Part shown: in pieces, positions 1-7,153 of the stretch | Numbering within the stretch: position 1 is the stretch's first letter | Layout: each line of letters begins with the position of its first letter | DNA from: Lentisalinibacter sp964427415 | GTDB lineage: Bacteria > Pseudomonadota > Gammaproteobacteria > Steroidobacterales > Woeseiaceae | Length of the DNA: 64,000 nt | Assembly: GCA_964427415.1 (NCBI GenBank) | Contig: CAYRUH010000003.1 | Span: forward strand, 67,748-131,747 | Direction: 5' to 3' | Notes under the pieces: generated by a model | Told to the model about the DNA's origin: nothing | Database searches by the model: none | Seen by the model: only the letters and a program-made list of their open reading frames with translations | Position numbers and translations under genes: made by a program

Positions 1-36
1 NNNNNNNNNNNNNNNNNNNNNNNNNNNNNNNNNNNN
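1..36. other. assembly gap (N run)
   Basis: Thirty-six unresolved bases open the window. The gene that starts at 92 on the minus strand runs into this gap, so its remainder cannot be read. Confidence 0.99.
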
Positions 37-92
37 GCCAGGATCAGCGGCATCTCGGGGTGCATGCGCCAGGCGGCGACGATGAGGCACAT
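37..92 (-). CDS. NRDE (TANGO2-like) family protein, N-terminal fragment
   Basis: Only the first 18 codons are visible before the N gap. They read MCLIVAAWRMHPEMPLIL, matching the very conserved N terminus of the NRDE/TANGO2 family (Met-Cys followed by a hydrophobic strand, then W-R-x-H-P-x-x-P-L). The NRDE signature that should follow lies in the gap. The start codon is 10 bases past the nudC stop on the same strand, so it is probably the last visible gene of the flhC-like/rraA/nudC operon. The family's biochemical role is poorly defined (linked to heme trafficking in other organisms). Partial because of the assembly gap, not a biological truncation. Confidence 0.6.
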
Positions 93-102
93 CGGGGCTG
101 GT

Positions 103-1011
103 TCAGGCGGCGTCGCTGCCGCCGTCGTCTTCGAGCCAGTCGTCGACCAGCCGACGGGCGATGGAGAGCCGCGGCGGCAGCTTCGGCCAACCCGCCCGGA
201 TTTCGCGGCGCGTGAACCAGCGGGCATCCTCCAGTTCGCCATCATTCAGCACGATGTCGCCGGAATCGGCCGTGGCGCGGAAGCCCAGCATCAGCGCGGA
301 GGGGAAGGGCCAGGGCTGGGAAGACTCGTAGCGCACCTCGGCCAGCCGCACGTTGGTCTCCTCGAATACCTCCCGGCGCACCGCCTCCTCCAGGCTCTCG
401 CCGGGTTCGACAAAGCCGGCGATGGTCGAGTAGCGCCCTTGCGGCCAGGTCGGCTGGCGACCCAGCAGGCAGCGCTCACCGGCTTCCACCAGCACGATGA
501 TGGCGGGGTCCACCCGCGGGAAGATGCGCCGGGCGCAGTCCGGCCCGGTGCAGATCCGCGCGTAGCCGCCGGCATCCGGTTCCGTGGCGGCGCCGCAATG
601 GCCGCAGTGCCGCTGGGCCTGGTGCCAGAGGATCATGGCGCGGGCGTGGGCCATCAGGCTGGCCTCGTCCGGGGGCAGGATGCCGCCGAGGGTGCGCAGG
701 TCCCGGTACCCGACGCTGCCCGCCGCCGGCAGCACCGGCTCTTCCACTTCCAGCGCGAAGGCCGGGGCGTCGCGGAATACGCCGAGGAACACCAGGTCCT
801 CGAGCCGGGGTTCTGCGGGCAGGTCCGCATAGCGCAGCAGCCACGCGCGGCCGTCGGTCTCGTCCGCCGGGCAGCGGCCCTGCCAGACTGGCACGAACAC
901 GGTGTCCGGCCGGTTCAGCGCGTCGCGCTGCCAGCTCTTATCCAGCCGCCGTTCGCCGGCCCGGTCGACATAGGCGCCGGCGAAGGTGTTGTGGGACAGG
1001 GTCGCCCTCAT
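103..1011 (-). CDS. nudC: NAD(+) diphosphatase NudC (NADH pyrophosphatase, RNA deNADding)
   Basis: A 302-residue Nudix hydrolase. NudC enzymes cleave NAD(H) to NMN(H) and AMP and remove NAD caps from RNA. The sequence shows the family zinc ribbon in mid-protein (HCGHCG, then C-x4-C in CTGPDCARR), followed by the Nudix box GFVEPGESLEEAVRREVFEE with the REVFEE metal-binding glutamates. An N-terminal region typical of NudC precedes the zinc ribbon, and the length is slightly above that of E. coli NudC. It lies 9 bases after rraA and 10 bases before the NRDE gene, all leftward, indicating co-transcription. Nothing unusual is visible in the active site. Confidence 0.93.
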   Translation of the reverse strand: MRATLSHNTFAGAYVDRAGERRLDKSWQRDALNRPDTVFVPVWQGRCPADETDGRAWLLRYADLPAEPRLEDLVFLGVFRDAPAFALEVEEPVLPAAGSVGYRDLRTLGGILPPDEASLMAHARAMILWHQAQRHCGHCGAATEPDAGGYARICTGPDCARRIFPRVDPAIIVLVEAGERCLLGRQPTWPQGRYSTIAGFVEPGESLEEAVRREVFEETNVRLAEVRYESSQPWPFPSALMLGFRATADSGDIVLNDGELEDARWFTRREIRAGWPKLPPRLSIARRLVDDWLEDDGGSDAA

Positions 1012-1020
1012 GAGGCGTTC

Positions 1021-1500
1021 TCAGAGGAGAGCGTCGGCGCTGACCAGGAGCCCGTCCTCGTCGGCGTAGAGATGATGGCCGGGCTCGAAAGCGAGGCCGG
1101 CGAAGGCCACGGTCACGTCGCGCTCGCCGCGGCCGAGCTTGCGGCTCTTCAGCGGCATCGTCGCGAGCGCGCGCAGGCCGATGTCGATGCCGGCCATGTC
1201 GGCCGAGTCGCGGATGCAGCCGTTCACCACGACGCCGGCCCAGCCGTTATCGGCGGCCAGCGCCGCGAGCTGGTCGCCCAGCAGGGCGCAATGCATCGAG
1301 CCGGCGCCGTCCACCACCAGCACCTGCCCGTCGCCGGGTTCCTCCAGGGCGGAGCGCACGAGGACGTTGTCCTCGAACACGCGCAGGGTGGTTATCGGCC
1401 CGCCGAAGGTGCGGCGGCCGCCGTAGCGGCGGAATATCGGGTCGGCGACGCTGACCCGATCCGCGTATTCGTCGCAGAGATCGGCTGTCTTTATGGTCAT
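1021..1500 (-). CDS. rraA: RraA family protein (RNase E regulator / 4-hydroxy-4-methyl-2-oxoglutarate aldolase fold)
   Basis: A 159-residue protein, the length of E. coli RraA. It begins with the TADLCDEY pattern of this family and carries GDGQVLVVDGAGSMHCALLG followed by WAGVVVNGCIRDSADM, the glycine-rich and R-D segments that line the active-site-like cleft. Two activities are known in the family: inhibition of RNase E, and metal-dependent HMG/oxaloacetate aldolase activity. Sequence alone does not separate them, although the short length and match to RraA favour the proteobacterial regulator group. It sits 12 bases after the FlhC-like gene and 9 before nudC, in a leftward operon. Confidence 0.88.
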   Translation of the reverse strand: MTIKTADLCDEYADRVSVADPIFRRYGGRRTFGGPITTLRVFEDNVLVRSALEEPGDGQVLVVDGAGSMHCALLGDQLAALAADNGWAGVVVNGCIRDSADMAGIDIGLRALATMPLKSRKLGRGERDVTVAFAGLAFEPGHHLYADEDGLLVSADALL

Positions 1501-1512
1501 CCGGGCATTGTA

Positions 1513-2100
1513 CTACGCCCGCACGAAGCTGCCGTGGCCCGGCCGCCGGCTGCGGCCTGTGCGAATCTCGCAGGCCGGACACTGGTGGAAATTCAGGCCG
1601 TAGCGGTCGTGTAGATAATCGAGGCCACAGTCGTTGCAGCGCGTCAGGCCCAGATCGCCGTCGCTGCTCAGGGCCTGGAGCAGGTTCCAGGCCCACTCGA
1701 AGCTGAACAGGCAGCGGGGATGCAGGAGCTGGTACGTCTCGTAGGAGCGGCACGCCCGGTGGCCGTACTCGACGTCCGGACGCTGCCAGCGGGCGTAGAC
1801 CCTGTCGGCGCCGAGCTGCAGCAAGCCGCCCTGCGCGAACAGGTAGGCAAGCGTCGTCGCCTCCAGCTGGTGGACGGCGTTACGGACAAACGGCACGGTC
1901 TGGCGGGGCGACTTGCCGCGCCTGCGCCGCACGCCGCCGCGGCCACCCGAGAAGTAGCGGCTGTAGATTTTTCGGATCCGGTCGTGCGACAGCCCGGTGC
2001 ACAGACTGATGGTCCGGGTGCGGGCTTCGTGATCTATCATGCGCAGCGCCAGTTCGAAGCGCAGCCGCTCGGTTTCATAGCGATCCCGGGTTGCTTTCAT
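1513..2100 (-). CDS. FlhC-like transcriptional regulator
   Basis: The protein has 195 residues from the chosen start. FlhC partners FlhD in the FlhD4C2 activator of flagellar genes. The C-terminal half carries the FlhC layout: a W-AW-LLQ helix, then a four-cysteine zinc site C-x2-C (RCNDCGLDYL) and C-x2-C (QCPACE) about 18 residues apart. The N terminus (ELALRMIDHEARTRTISLCT) matches the helical FlhC dimer/DNA-binding region. An upstream in-frame ATG at 2115 has no ribosome site; GGAGGG seven bases before the ATG at 2100 decides the start. The protein is arginine-rich (RRRRGK) near residue 60. It heads an operon with rraA and nudC and diverges from the FlhD-like gene at 2228. No flagellar structural gene is in the window. 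Confidence 0.72.
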   Translation of the reverse strand: MKATRDRYETERLRFELALRMIDHEARTRTISLCTGLSHDRIRKIYSRYFSGGRGGVRRRRGKSPRQTVPFVRNAVHQLEATTLAYLFAQGGLLQLGADRVYARWQRPDVEYGHRACRSYETYQLLHPRCLFSFEWAWNLLQALSSDGDLGLTRCNDCGLDYLHDRYGLNFHQCPACEIRTGRSRRPGHGSFVRA

Positions 2101-2227
2101 CCATTTTCCCTCCATTAATGTATTTTTTAGAACATATATGACATCATTTTTCCGTTAGGATCACAAATGAAAAAAATAGACCAATATGGTCAATAAGTCA
2201 TAGATACGGCGATCAGGGGGGTGGGGC
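2101..2227. promoter_or_regulatory. AT-rich divergent control region between FlhC-like and FlhD-like genes
   Basis: This spacer is strikingly AT-rich against the surrounding high-GC DNA. It contains an inverted repeat GACCA-ATA-TGGTC at 2179-2191 and several T/A runs. A run of G (GGGGGGTGGGG) just before 2228 can serve as ribosome site for the rightward gene, and GGAGGG at the left edge serves the leftward gene. I do not see a convincing full sigma-70 promoter, although TTGACC on the minus strand overlaps the palindrome. The palindrome could be an operator for one of the two flanking regulators; that is inference. Confidence 0.5.
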
Positions 2228-2854
2228 ATGGCCTACAAGGCACTGGAAGACAACGATCTGCGGCATCTGGCCGCCATCAACCGCAGCTATCTCGAGTTCC
2301 TCGGCAGCAACGACCGGCAGGCGGGGCGCCAGCTCGAGCGGCTGGAGCCCACGGCCCGGGAAATGCTGCGGCGGCTCACGCCGGAGCAGCGGGCCGCAGC
2401 GGCGAACAGCCCGTTCCTGCTCTGCAGCGTTCGTTCGGTGGACGTCGGTGGCAGCGGAGCGGCTCCGGGTAGCTTCGAGCTGTTCCGGGGTGCGGCACCC
2501 AGCGTGGAGCTCGTGCTCTACATGAGCCTGTCGCTGCTTCGGCGGCTCGCCTGGCGGCGGCCTTTTGCGGCGCGCCTGCTCGGCGGGGTGGACGCGGCCT
2601 GGTGCGACGAACTCGCCGGCCTGGAGGAACCGGCGCTGGCGGCCATCGCCCACGCCCAGGCGGCCCGGCTGCGGCCGGTGCACTCGGCGGTGGCCGGTTT
2701 CTGGCCCGAATTGCTGCGCTGCGCCGAGCTGGTGCCGCTGCGCCGCCGCGCCGTGCGAGCCGCGGGACTGCAGCTGCAGCAGCGCCTGCCGGCCGCATTG
2801 CCACTCCGGTCCGCGGCCGCCCGCCTGCAGGCAGCGCGCAGGCGCTCCGGCTGA
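2228..2854 (+). CDS. FlhD-like protein with a long C-terminal extension
   Basis: The protein has 208 residues. Residues about 9-70 resemble FlhD: L-A-A-I-N-R-S-Y-L-E-F-L matches the FlhD segment D-I-N-L-S-Y-L, and LTPEQRAAAANSPFLLCSVR matches the later FlhD segment LT-x-x-Q-x-x-x-L-A-x-x-N-x-L-V-C-x-F. FlhD proteins are about 116 residues, so roughly 120 residues are extra; these are alanine/arginine-rich, helical and not recognised. The gene is divergent from an FlhC-like gene, which strongly supports the weak similarity. It ends 26 bases before the convergent glycosylase gene. The assignment was made by eye and should be treated as a hypothesis; the alternative is an unrelated helical protein. 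Confidence 0.5.
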   Translation: MAYKALEDNDLRHLAAINRSYLEFLGSNDRQAGRQLERLEPTAREMLRRLTPEQRAAAANSPFLLCSVRSVDVGGSGAAPGSFELFRGAAPSVELVLYMSLSLLRRLAWRRPFAARLLGGVDAAWCDELAGLEEPALAAIAHAQAARLRPVHSAVAGFWPELLRCAELVPLRRRAVRAAGLQLQQRLPAALPLRSAAARLQAARRRSG

Positions 2855-2879
2855 GCGGCCGCCGGCAGGCGTCGGGGGA

Positions 2880-3518
2880 CTATCCTGCTCCGGCCATCTC
2901 GGTCCGGTAGTAATGCCAAAGCAGCCGGGCGGCCACTGCCCGGCGCGGCCGCCAGCGCTCGCCGCCGGCCGCGAGTGCTGCCGTATCCGCGTCCGGCAGC
3001 AGCCGCTCGATGGCCCGTTCCAGCGCGAGGTCGCCGGGCGGCCAGACGTCGCGCCGGCGCATCGCCGCCATGACGTAGGCGCCGGCGGTCCAGGGACCGA
3101 TCCCGGGCAGTTCGGTCAGCATGGCGATGGCCTCATCGTCCCCTGCGCGGGCCAGTGCGGCGAAGGACAGCCGGCGGCCCTGCACCGCCTCGCCCAGGGC
3201 GTGGCAATAGCGGGCCTTCTGCCGGGTCATGCCGAGGCGATGCAGCCGTTGCGGCCCTGCTGCCACCAGGCGCTGCGCCGAGATACCGCCCAGCTCGCCG
3301 CGGATGCGGCGATACAGCGTCGCCGCCGCTGCCAGCGACACCTGCTGTTCCAGGATGATGCGCACCAGCGTCTCGATGCCCTCCGGACGGCGCCAGAACG
3401 CCGGCATGCCGTGGCGCCGAAGCACGGGCCGGAATTCCGGCGCGGCCCGCGCCAGCGCACGCACTTCGCGAGGGAATTCGGCCGTGTCGATGCGCGGGTC
3501 CATGCGGTGATCACTCAT
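2880..3518 (-). CDS. DNA-3-methyladenine glycosylase II family (HhH-GPD, AlkA-type)
   Basis: A 212-residue base-excision repair glycosylase. The helix-hairpin-helix is clear (LTELPGIGPWTAGAYVM), followed by PPGDLAL, whose aspartate is the usual catalytic residue of the HhH-GPD superfamily. LVRIILEQQVSLAAAATLY is the typical AlkA helix contacting DNA. It lacks the extra N-terminal domain of E. coli AlkA, as do many short bacterial homologues, and no iron-sulfur cysteines follow, which argues against Nth/MutY. It should remove alkylated purines from DNA. Its start is 20 bases from the divergent yadG start, so the two promoters must overlap. Confidence 0.87.
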   Translation of the reverse strand: MSDHRMDPRIDTAEFPREVRALARAAPEFRPVLRRHGMPAFWRRPEGIETLVRIILEQQVSLAAAATLYRRIRGELGGISAQRLVAAGPQRLHRLGMTRQKARYCHALGEAVQGRRLSFAALARAGDDEAIAMLTELPGIGPWTAGAYVMAAMRRRDVWPPGDLALERAIERLLPDADTAALAAGGERWRPRRAVAARLLWHYYRTEMAGAG

Positions 3519-3538
3519 AGGTTCTACAATGGCGCGTT

Positions 3539-4501
3539 ATGCGTGCACTCAGTATCAGGGACCTCAGGAAGGTCTATCCCAACGGCCTGGAAGCGCTGAA
3601 AGGGATCAATTTCGAGGTGGAGGAGGGCGACTTCTATGCGCTCCTCGGCCCGAACGGCGCCGGCAAGACGACCGCCATCGGCATCATCACCTCGCTGGTG
3701 AACAAGACCAGCGGCAAGGTCCGTATCTACGGCCATAGTATCGACGACGAACTGGAGCAGGCCAAGGCCTGCCTGGGTCTCGTGCCCCAGGAGATCAACC
3801 TGAACCTGTTCGAGAAGGTGCTGAACACGGTCGTCAACCAGGGCGGCTATTACGGACTGCCCCGCAGGCTCGCCTATGCACGCGCCGAGCGCTACCTCAC
3901 CGAGCTGAAGCTCTGGGACCGCCGAGACGACATCGCCCGCAACCTCTCCGGCGGCATGAAGCGCCGGCTGATGATCGCCCGCGCGCTGGTGCACGAGCCG
4001 AAGCTGCTGATCCTCGACGAGCCCACCGCCGGCGTCGACATCGAGATCCGCCGCTCGATGTGGAACTTCCTGCACAAGATCAACGCCGAGGGCACCACCA
4101 TCATCCTGACCACCCACTACCTGGAGGAAGCCGAGAGCCTGTGCCGGCACGTGGCCATCATCGACGAGGGCCGCATCATCGAGGATGCCAGCATGGCCGA
4201 GGTGCTGCGCAAGCTGAACCGGGAGGTGTTCGTGCTGACGCCTGCCGAGCCGCTGGATGCCGCGCCCCGGGTCGAGCCGTTCGAGCTCACGCTGCGCCCG
4301 GACGGCGACCTGGAGGTGATGCTGGAGAAGCACCGCAGTCTGAACGAGGTCTTCGCCGCCCTGTCCGATGCCGGCGTTCGCGTAATCAGCATGCGCAACA
4401 AGGCCAACCGTCTGGAAGAGCTGTTCATGGGGCTGGTGGAGAACAAAAGCGCGGCCGCCGAGATGAAAGCGGCGGCGCGGGCCGCGGCGGCGCAGGCCTG
4501 A
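3539..4501 (+). CDS. yadG: ABC transporter ATP-binding protein YadG
   Basis: A 320-residue ATPase that closely follows E. coli YadG along its whole length. Walker A is GPNGAGKTT (about residues 38-46), the signature is LSGGMKRRLMIARAL, and Walker B is LLILDEPTAGVDIE, followed by the H-loop TTHYLEEAE. The C-terminal region ends with MRNKANRLEELFMGLVENKS, a YadG hallmark. With the next gene it forms an ABC-2 type exporter; the substrate is unknown. The stop is two bases before the yadH start, so translation is coupled. The alanine-rich last 20 residues are a low-complexity tail not found in E. coli. Confidence 0.92.
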   Translation: MRALSIRDLRKVYPNGLEALKGINFEVEEGDFYALLGPNGAGKTTAIGIITSLVNKTSGKVRIYGHSIDDELEQAKACLGLVPQEINLNLFEKVLNTVVNQGGYYGLPRRLAYARAERYLTELKLWDRRDDIARNLSGGMKRRLMIARALVHEPKLLILDEPTAGVDIEIRRSMWNFLHKINAEGTTIILTTHYLEEAESLCRHVAIIDEGRIIEDASMAEVLRKLNREVFVLTPAEPLDAAPRVEPFELTLRPDGDLEVMLEKHRSLNEVFAALSDAGVRVISMRNKANRLEELFMGLVENKSAAAEMKAAARAAAAQA

Positions 4502-4503
4502 GC

Positions 4504-5277
4504 ATGGACCTGCGCGCAAACTGGGTCGGTCTCAGGACCATCGTCTGCAAGGAATTCAACCGGGTGATCCGCATCTGGATCCAGACCATCGTGCCGCCCG
4601 CCATCACGATGACGCTGTACTTCATCATCTTCGGTACGTTGATCGGCAAACGCATCGGCGCGATGGACGGCTACAACTACATGCAGTACATCGCGCCGGG
4701 GCTGATCATGATGTCGGTGATCACCAACTCCTACGGCAATGTGGTCTCCTCGTTCTTCGGCGCCAAGTTCGGCCGCCACATCGAGGAGATGCTGGTCTCG
4801 CCGATGTCGAATGCCACCATCATCCTGGGCCACGTCGCCGGTGGCGTCGTGCGGGGACTCATGGTGGGCGCGCTGGTGTCGGTCATCGCACTGGCCTTCA
4901 CCCGGCTGACCGTCCAGCACCCCTTCGTTACCTTCTCAATGGTGATTCTGACCTCGATCGTGTTCTCGCTGGCCGGTTTCATCAACGCCGTCTTTGCAAA
5001 GAAGTTCGACGACATCTCCATCATCCCCACCTTCGTGCTGACGCCGCTTACCTATCTCGGCGGGGTGTTCTACTCCATTTCGCTGCTGCCGGAGTTCTGG
5101 CAGAAGGTCTCGCTGGCCAACCCCATCCTGTACATGGTGAACGCGTTCCGCTACGGCGTGCTGGGCGCCTCCGACATCCCCATCGGCGTCGCCTATCTCA
5201 TCGTCTGCGGCTTTGTCGTGCTGCTGTTCACCGTGAGCCTGGTGCTGATGAACCGGGGCGTGGGCATCCGGGAGTAG
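4504..5277 (+). CDS. yadH: ABC-2 type transporter permease YadH
   Basis: A 257-residue integral membrane protein with six predicted helices, equal in length to E. coli YadH. It carries the family stretches VPPAITMTLYFIIFGTLIG, IAPGLIMMSVITNSY and KFDDISIIPTFVLTPLTYLG, and ends RGVGIRE. It is the membrane half of the YadGH exporter in the inner membrane. The start ATG is two bases after the yadG stop. The next gene begins four bases after its stop, making a three-gene unit. The transported substrate is not known for this subfamily. Confidence 0.93.
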   Translation: MDLRANWVGLRTIVCKEFNRVIRIWIQTIVPPAITMTLYFIIFGTLIGKRIGAMDGYNYMQYIAPGLIMMSVITNSYGNVVSSFFGAKFGRHIEEMLVSPMSNATIILGHVAGGVVRGLMVGALVSVIALAFTRLTVQHPFVTFSMVILTSIVFSLAGFINAVFAKKFDDISIIPTFVLTPLTYLGGVFYSISLLPEFWQKVSLANPILYMVNAFRYGVLGASDIPIGVAYLIVCGFVVLLFTVSLVLMNRGVGIRE

Positions 5278-5281
5278 GGCC

Positions 5282-5989
5282 GTGTGCGGACGATTCGCGT
5301 TCTATTCCGCCCGCGAAGCCATGGCCGCGGTGTTCGGCGTGGAGGATTCGCCGCCCATCGAGCCGCGCTACAACATCGCGCCCACCCAGCACGTGCCCGT
5401 TATCCGCGCCGGCGAGGACGGCGCGCGGCACGTCGCGATGCTGCGCTGGGGCCTGGTGCCGTTCTGGGCGAAGGACACCAGGATCGGCAACCGTCTCATC
5501 AATGCCCGGGCCGAGACTGCCGCCGGCAAGCCCGCCTTCCGCGCGGCCTGGAGCCGGCGTCGCTGCCTCGTGCCCGCCGACGGCTTCTACGAGTGGCGCA
5601 CCGGCGCCGCCGGCAAGACGCCCTGGTTCGTCTCGGCGGCGGCCGGAGAGCCTTTCGCCATGGCGGGGTTGTGGGAGCAATGGGAACCGAAAGCGGACGG
5701 GGGCCGGGACGAGGAGGAAGTGCTGGAGACCTTTACCATCCTGACCACGGCGCCGACCGATCTCATGGCCCGGCTGCACAATCGCATGCCGGTGGTGCTC
5801 GGCTCCGAAAGTTCGGCCGCGTGGCTCGCCGGCGAAGCCCCGGCGAGCCACGGCGGCTCACTGGCCGACCCGGCCGTGTCCCTGCGCGCGTGGCCGGTCA
5901 GCCGCCGCGTGAACAGTCCGCGTAACGAGGATGCATCACTGCTGGAGCCTGCCGGCGACGAGCGTCCGGACGAGACCGGCTCAGGCTGA
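5282..5989 (+). CDS. yedK: SRAP domain protein (HMCES/YedK-type abasic-site sensor)
   Basis: A 235-residue SRAP protein beginning at GTG so that Cys2 is exposed after Met removal; that cysteine forms the thiazolidine crosslink with abasic sites in single-stranded DNA. The family elements are all visible: MCGRFAFY, RYNIAPTQ, RWGLVPFWAKD, NARAET, RCLVPADGFYEW (active-site Glu) and LHNRMPVVL (active-site His). It protects abasic DNA during replication. The last ~25 residues are low-complexity. It follows yadH by four bases, although a functional link to the exporter is not apparent. It overlaps the convergent PLP-enzyme gene by nine bases. Confidence 0.92.
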   Translation: MCGRFAFYSAREAMAAVFGVEDSPPIEPRYNIAPTQHVPVIRAGEDGARHVAMLRWGLVPFWAKDTRIGNRLINARAETAAGKPAFRAAWSRRRCLVPADGFYEWRTGAAGKTPWFVSAAAGEPFAMAGLWEQWEPKADGGRDEEEVLETFTILTTAPTDLMARLHNRMPVVLGSESSAAWLAGEAPASHGGSLADPAVSLRAWPVSRRVNSPRNEDASLLEPAGDERPDETGSG

Positions 5990-7153
5990 TATCGCCTGCT
6001 CGAGGTCGGCCAGCAGGTCGTCCGGATGCTCAAGGCCCACCGACAGGCGCAGCAGATCGTCCGGCGTCAGCGTCCCGGGTCCCTCCACCGGGGCGCGATG
6101 TTCGATCAGGCTCTCGACACCGCCGAGGCTGGTCGCCTGCGTGAACAGCCGTGTGCGTCCTGCGACCGCCTTCGCCTGTTCCGCGCCGCCGGCCAGACGG
6201 ATGGAGAGCATGGCACCCAGCGCCAGCGGCGTGCCCGGACTGCCGTCGAGCCGGCTCTGCGCGGCGGCCAGATCATGGCCACGGTGGCCCGGCAGACCCG
6301 GGTACAGCACCTCGCTGACCGCCCCGTGACGGCTGAGCGCTTCGGCGATAAGCAGTGCACCGGACGATTGACCCCGCACCCGCACGGCCAGCGTGGCGAG
6401 GCTGCGCAGCAGCAGCCAGCAGTCGAAGGGCGACGGACTCGCCCCCGCAACCCGCTGCTGGCGGCGCACCGCTTCCATCACGGGGCCGTGCCGGCCGACG
6501 ACCACCCCGCCCATGAGATCGCTGTGCCCGCCCAGGTACTTGGTCGTGCTGTGCATCACCAGGTCGGCGCCGAGGGCCAGGGGCTGCTGGATCACCGGCG
6601 TCGCCAGCGTATTGTCGCAGGCCAGCAGCGCCCCGGCCCTGCGGGCGATCTCCCCGATGGCGCCGACGTCGCTCACCCGCAGCAGCGGGTTCGAGGGTGT
6701 CTCCAGCCAAACGAGCCCGGTGCGGTCGCTTATTGCCACGCGCACGGCTGCGAGATCGGAGGTATCGACGAAGCGGGTGGCGATGCCCCAGCGCGGCGCG
6801 AGTTCGGTCAGTTGCTGGCGGGTGCCCCAGTAGGCATCCTCGGTGCAGACGATCTCGCTGCCCTCGGGCAGAGATGCGAACACGGCGAAGGAGGCAGCTG
6901 AGCCTGAGGCGAAGGCCACGGCGTCGTCGCCGGCCTCCAGCGCGGCGAGTGCGGACTCGGCCTGCAGCCGATTCGGCGAGTCGTCGCGGATGTATGAGAG
7001 GCCGGCCGGATTGCCGCGGCGGAAGGTAGTGGCCGGCTGCCAGCCGATGACCGCGGCGCCCGTGGCCGGGTCGGGCTCCCGGCCGGCATGGATGCCCAGC
7101 GTCTCCAACTGCAGCGGCCGGTCGCGCCCGCTATCGTCATGGCCATGGCTCAA
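5981..7153 (-). CDS. Cys/Met metabolism PLP-dependent enzyme (cystathionine gamma-synthase/lyase family)
   Basis: A 390-residue fold-type I PLP enzyme. The PLP-binding lysine is in HSTTKYLGGHSDLMGG, and the family pattern TLGIHAGREPDPATGAAV is at the N terminus. Upstream context decides the start: a TTG at 7153 overlaps the previous gene's TGA as TTGA, has GGGAG eight bases before it, and gives a normal N terminus. An open frame extends back to 7309, but that region is inside the DhaL-DegV gene. Members act as cystathionine gamma-synthase, beta- or gamma-lyase, O-succinylhomoserine sulfhydrylase or methionine gamma-lyase; I cannot choose. The protein is last in the leftward run from dinB. Confidence 0.85.
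   Translation of the reverse strand: MSHGHDDSGRDRPLQLETLGIHAGREPDPATGAAVIGWQPATTFRRGNPAGLSYIRDDSPNRLQAESALAALEAGDDAVAFASGSAASFAVFASLPEGSEIVCTEDAYWGTRQQLTELAPRWGIATRFVDTSDLAAVRVAISDRTGLVWLETPSNPLLRVSDVGAIGEIARRAGALLACDNTLATPVIQQPLALGADLVMHSTTKYLGGHSDLMGGVVVGRHGPVMEAVRRQQRVAGASPSPFDCWLLLRSLATLAVRVRGQSSGALLIAEALSRHGAVSEVLYPGLPGHRGHDLAAAQSRLDGSPGTPLALGAMLSIRLAGGAEQAKAVAGRTRLFTQATSLGGVESLIEHRAPVEGPGTLTPDDLLRLSVGLEHPDDLLADLEQAISA

Noticed and set aside
2101..2115. Start of the FlhC-like gene at ATG 2115
   Set aside because: No ribosome site before it; the GGAGGG that follows it serves ATG 2100.
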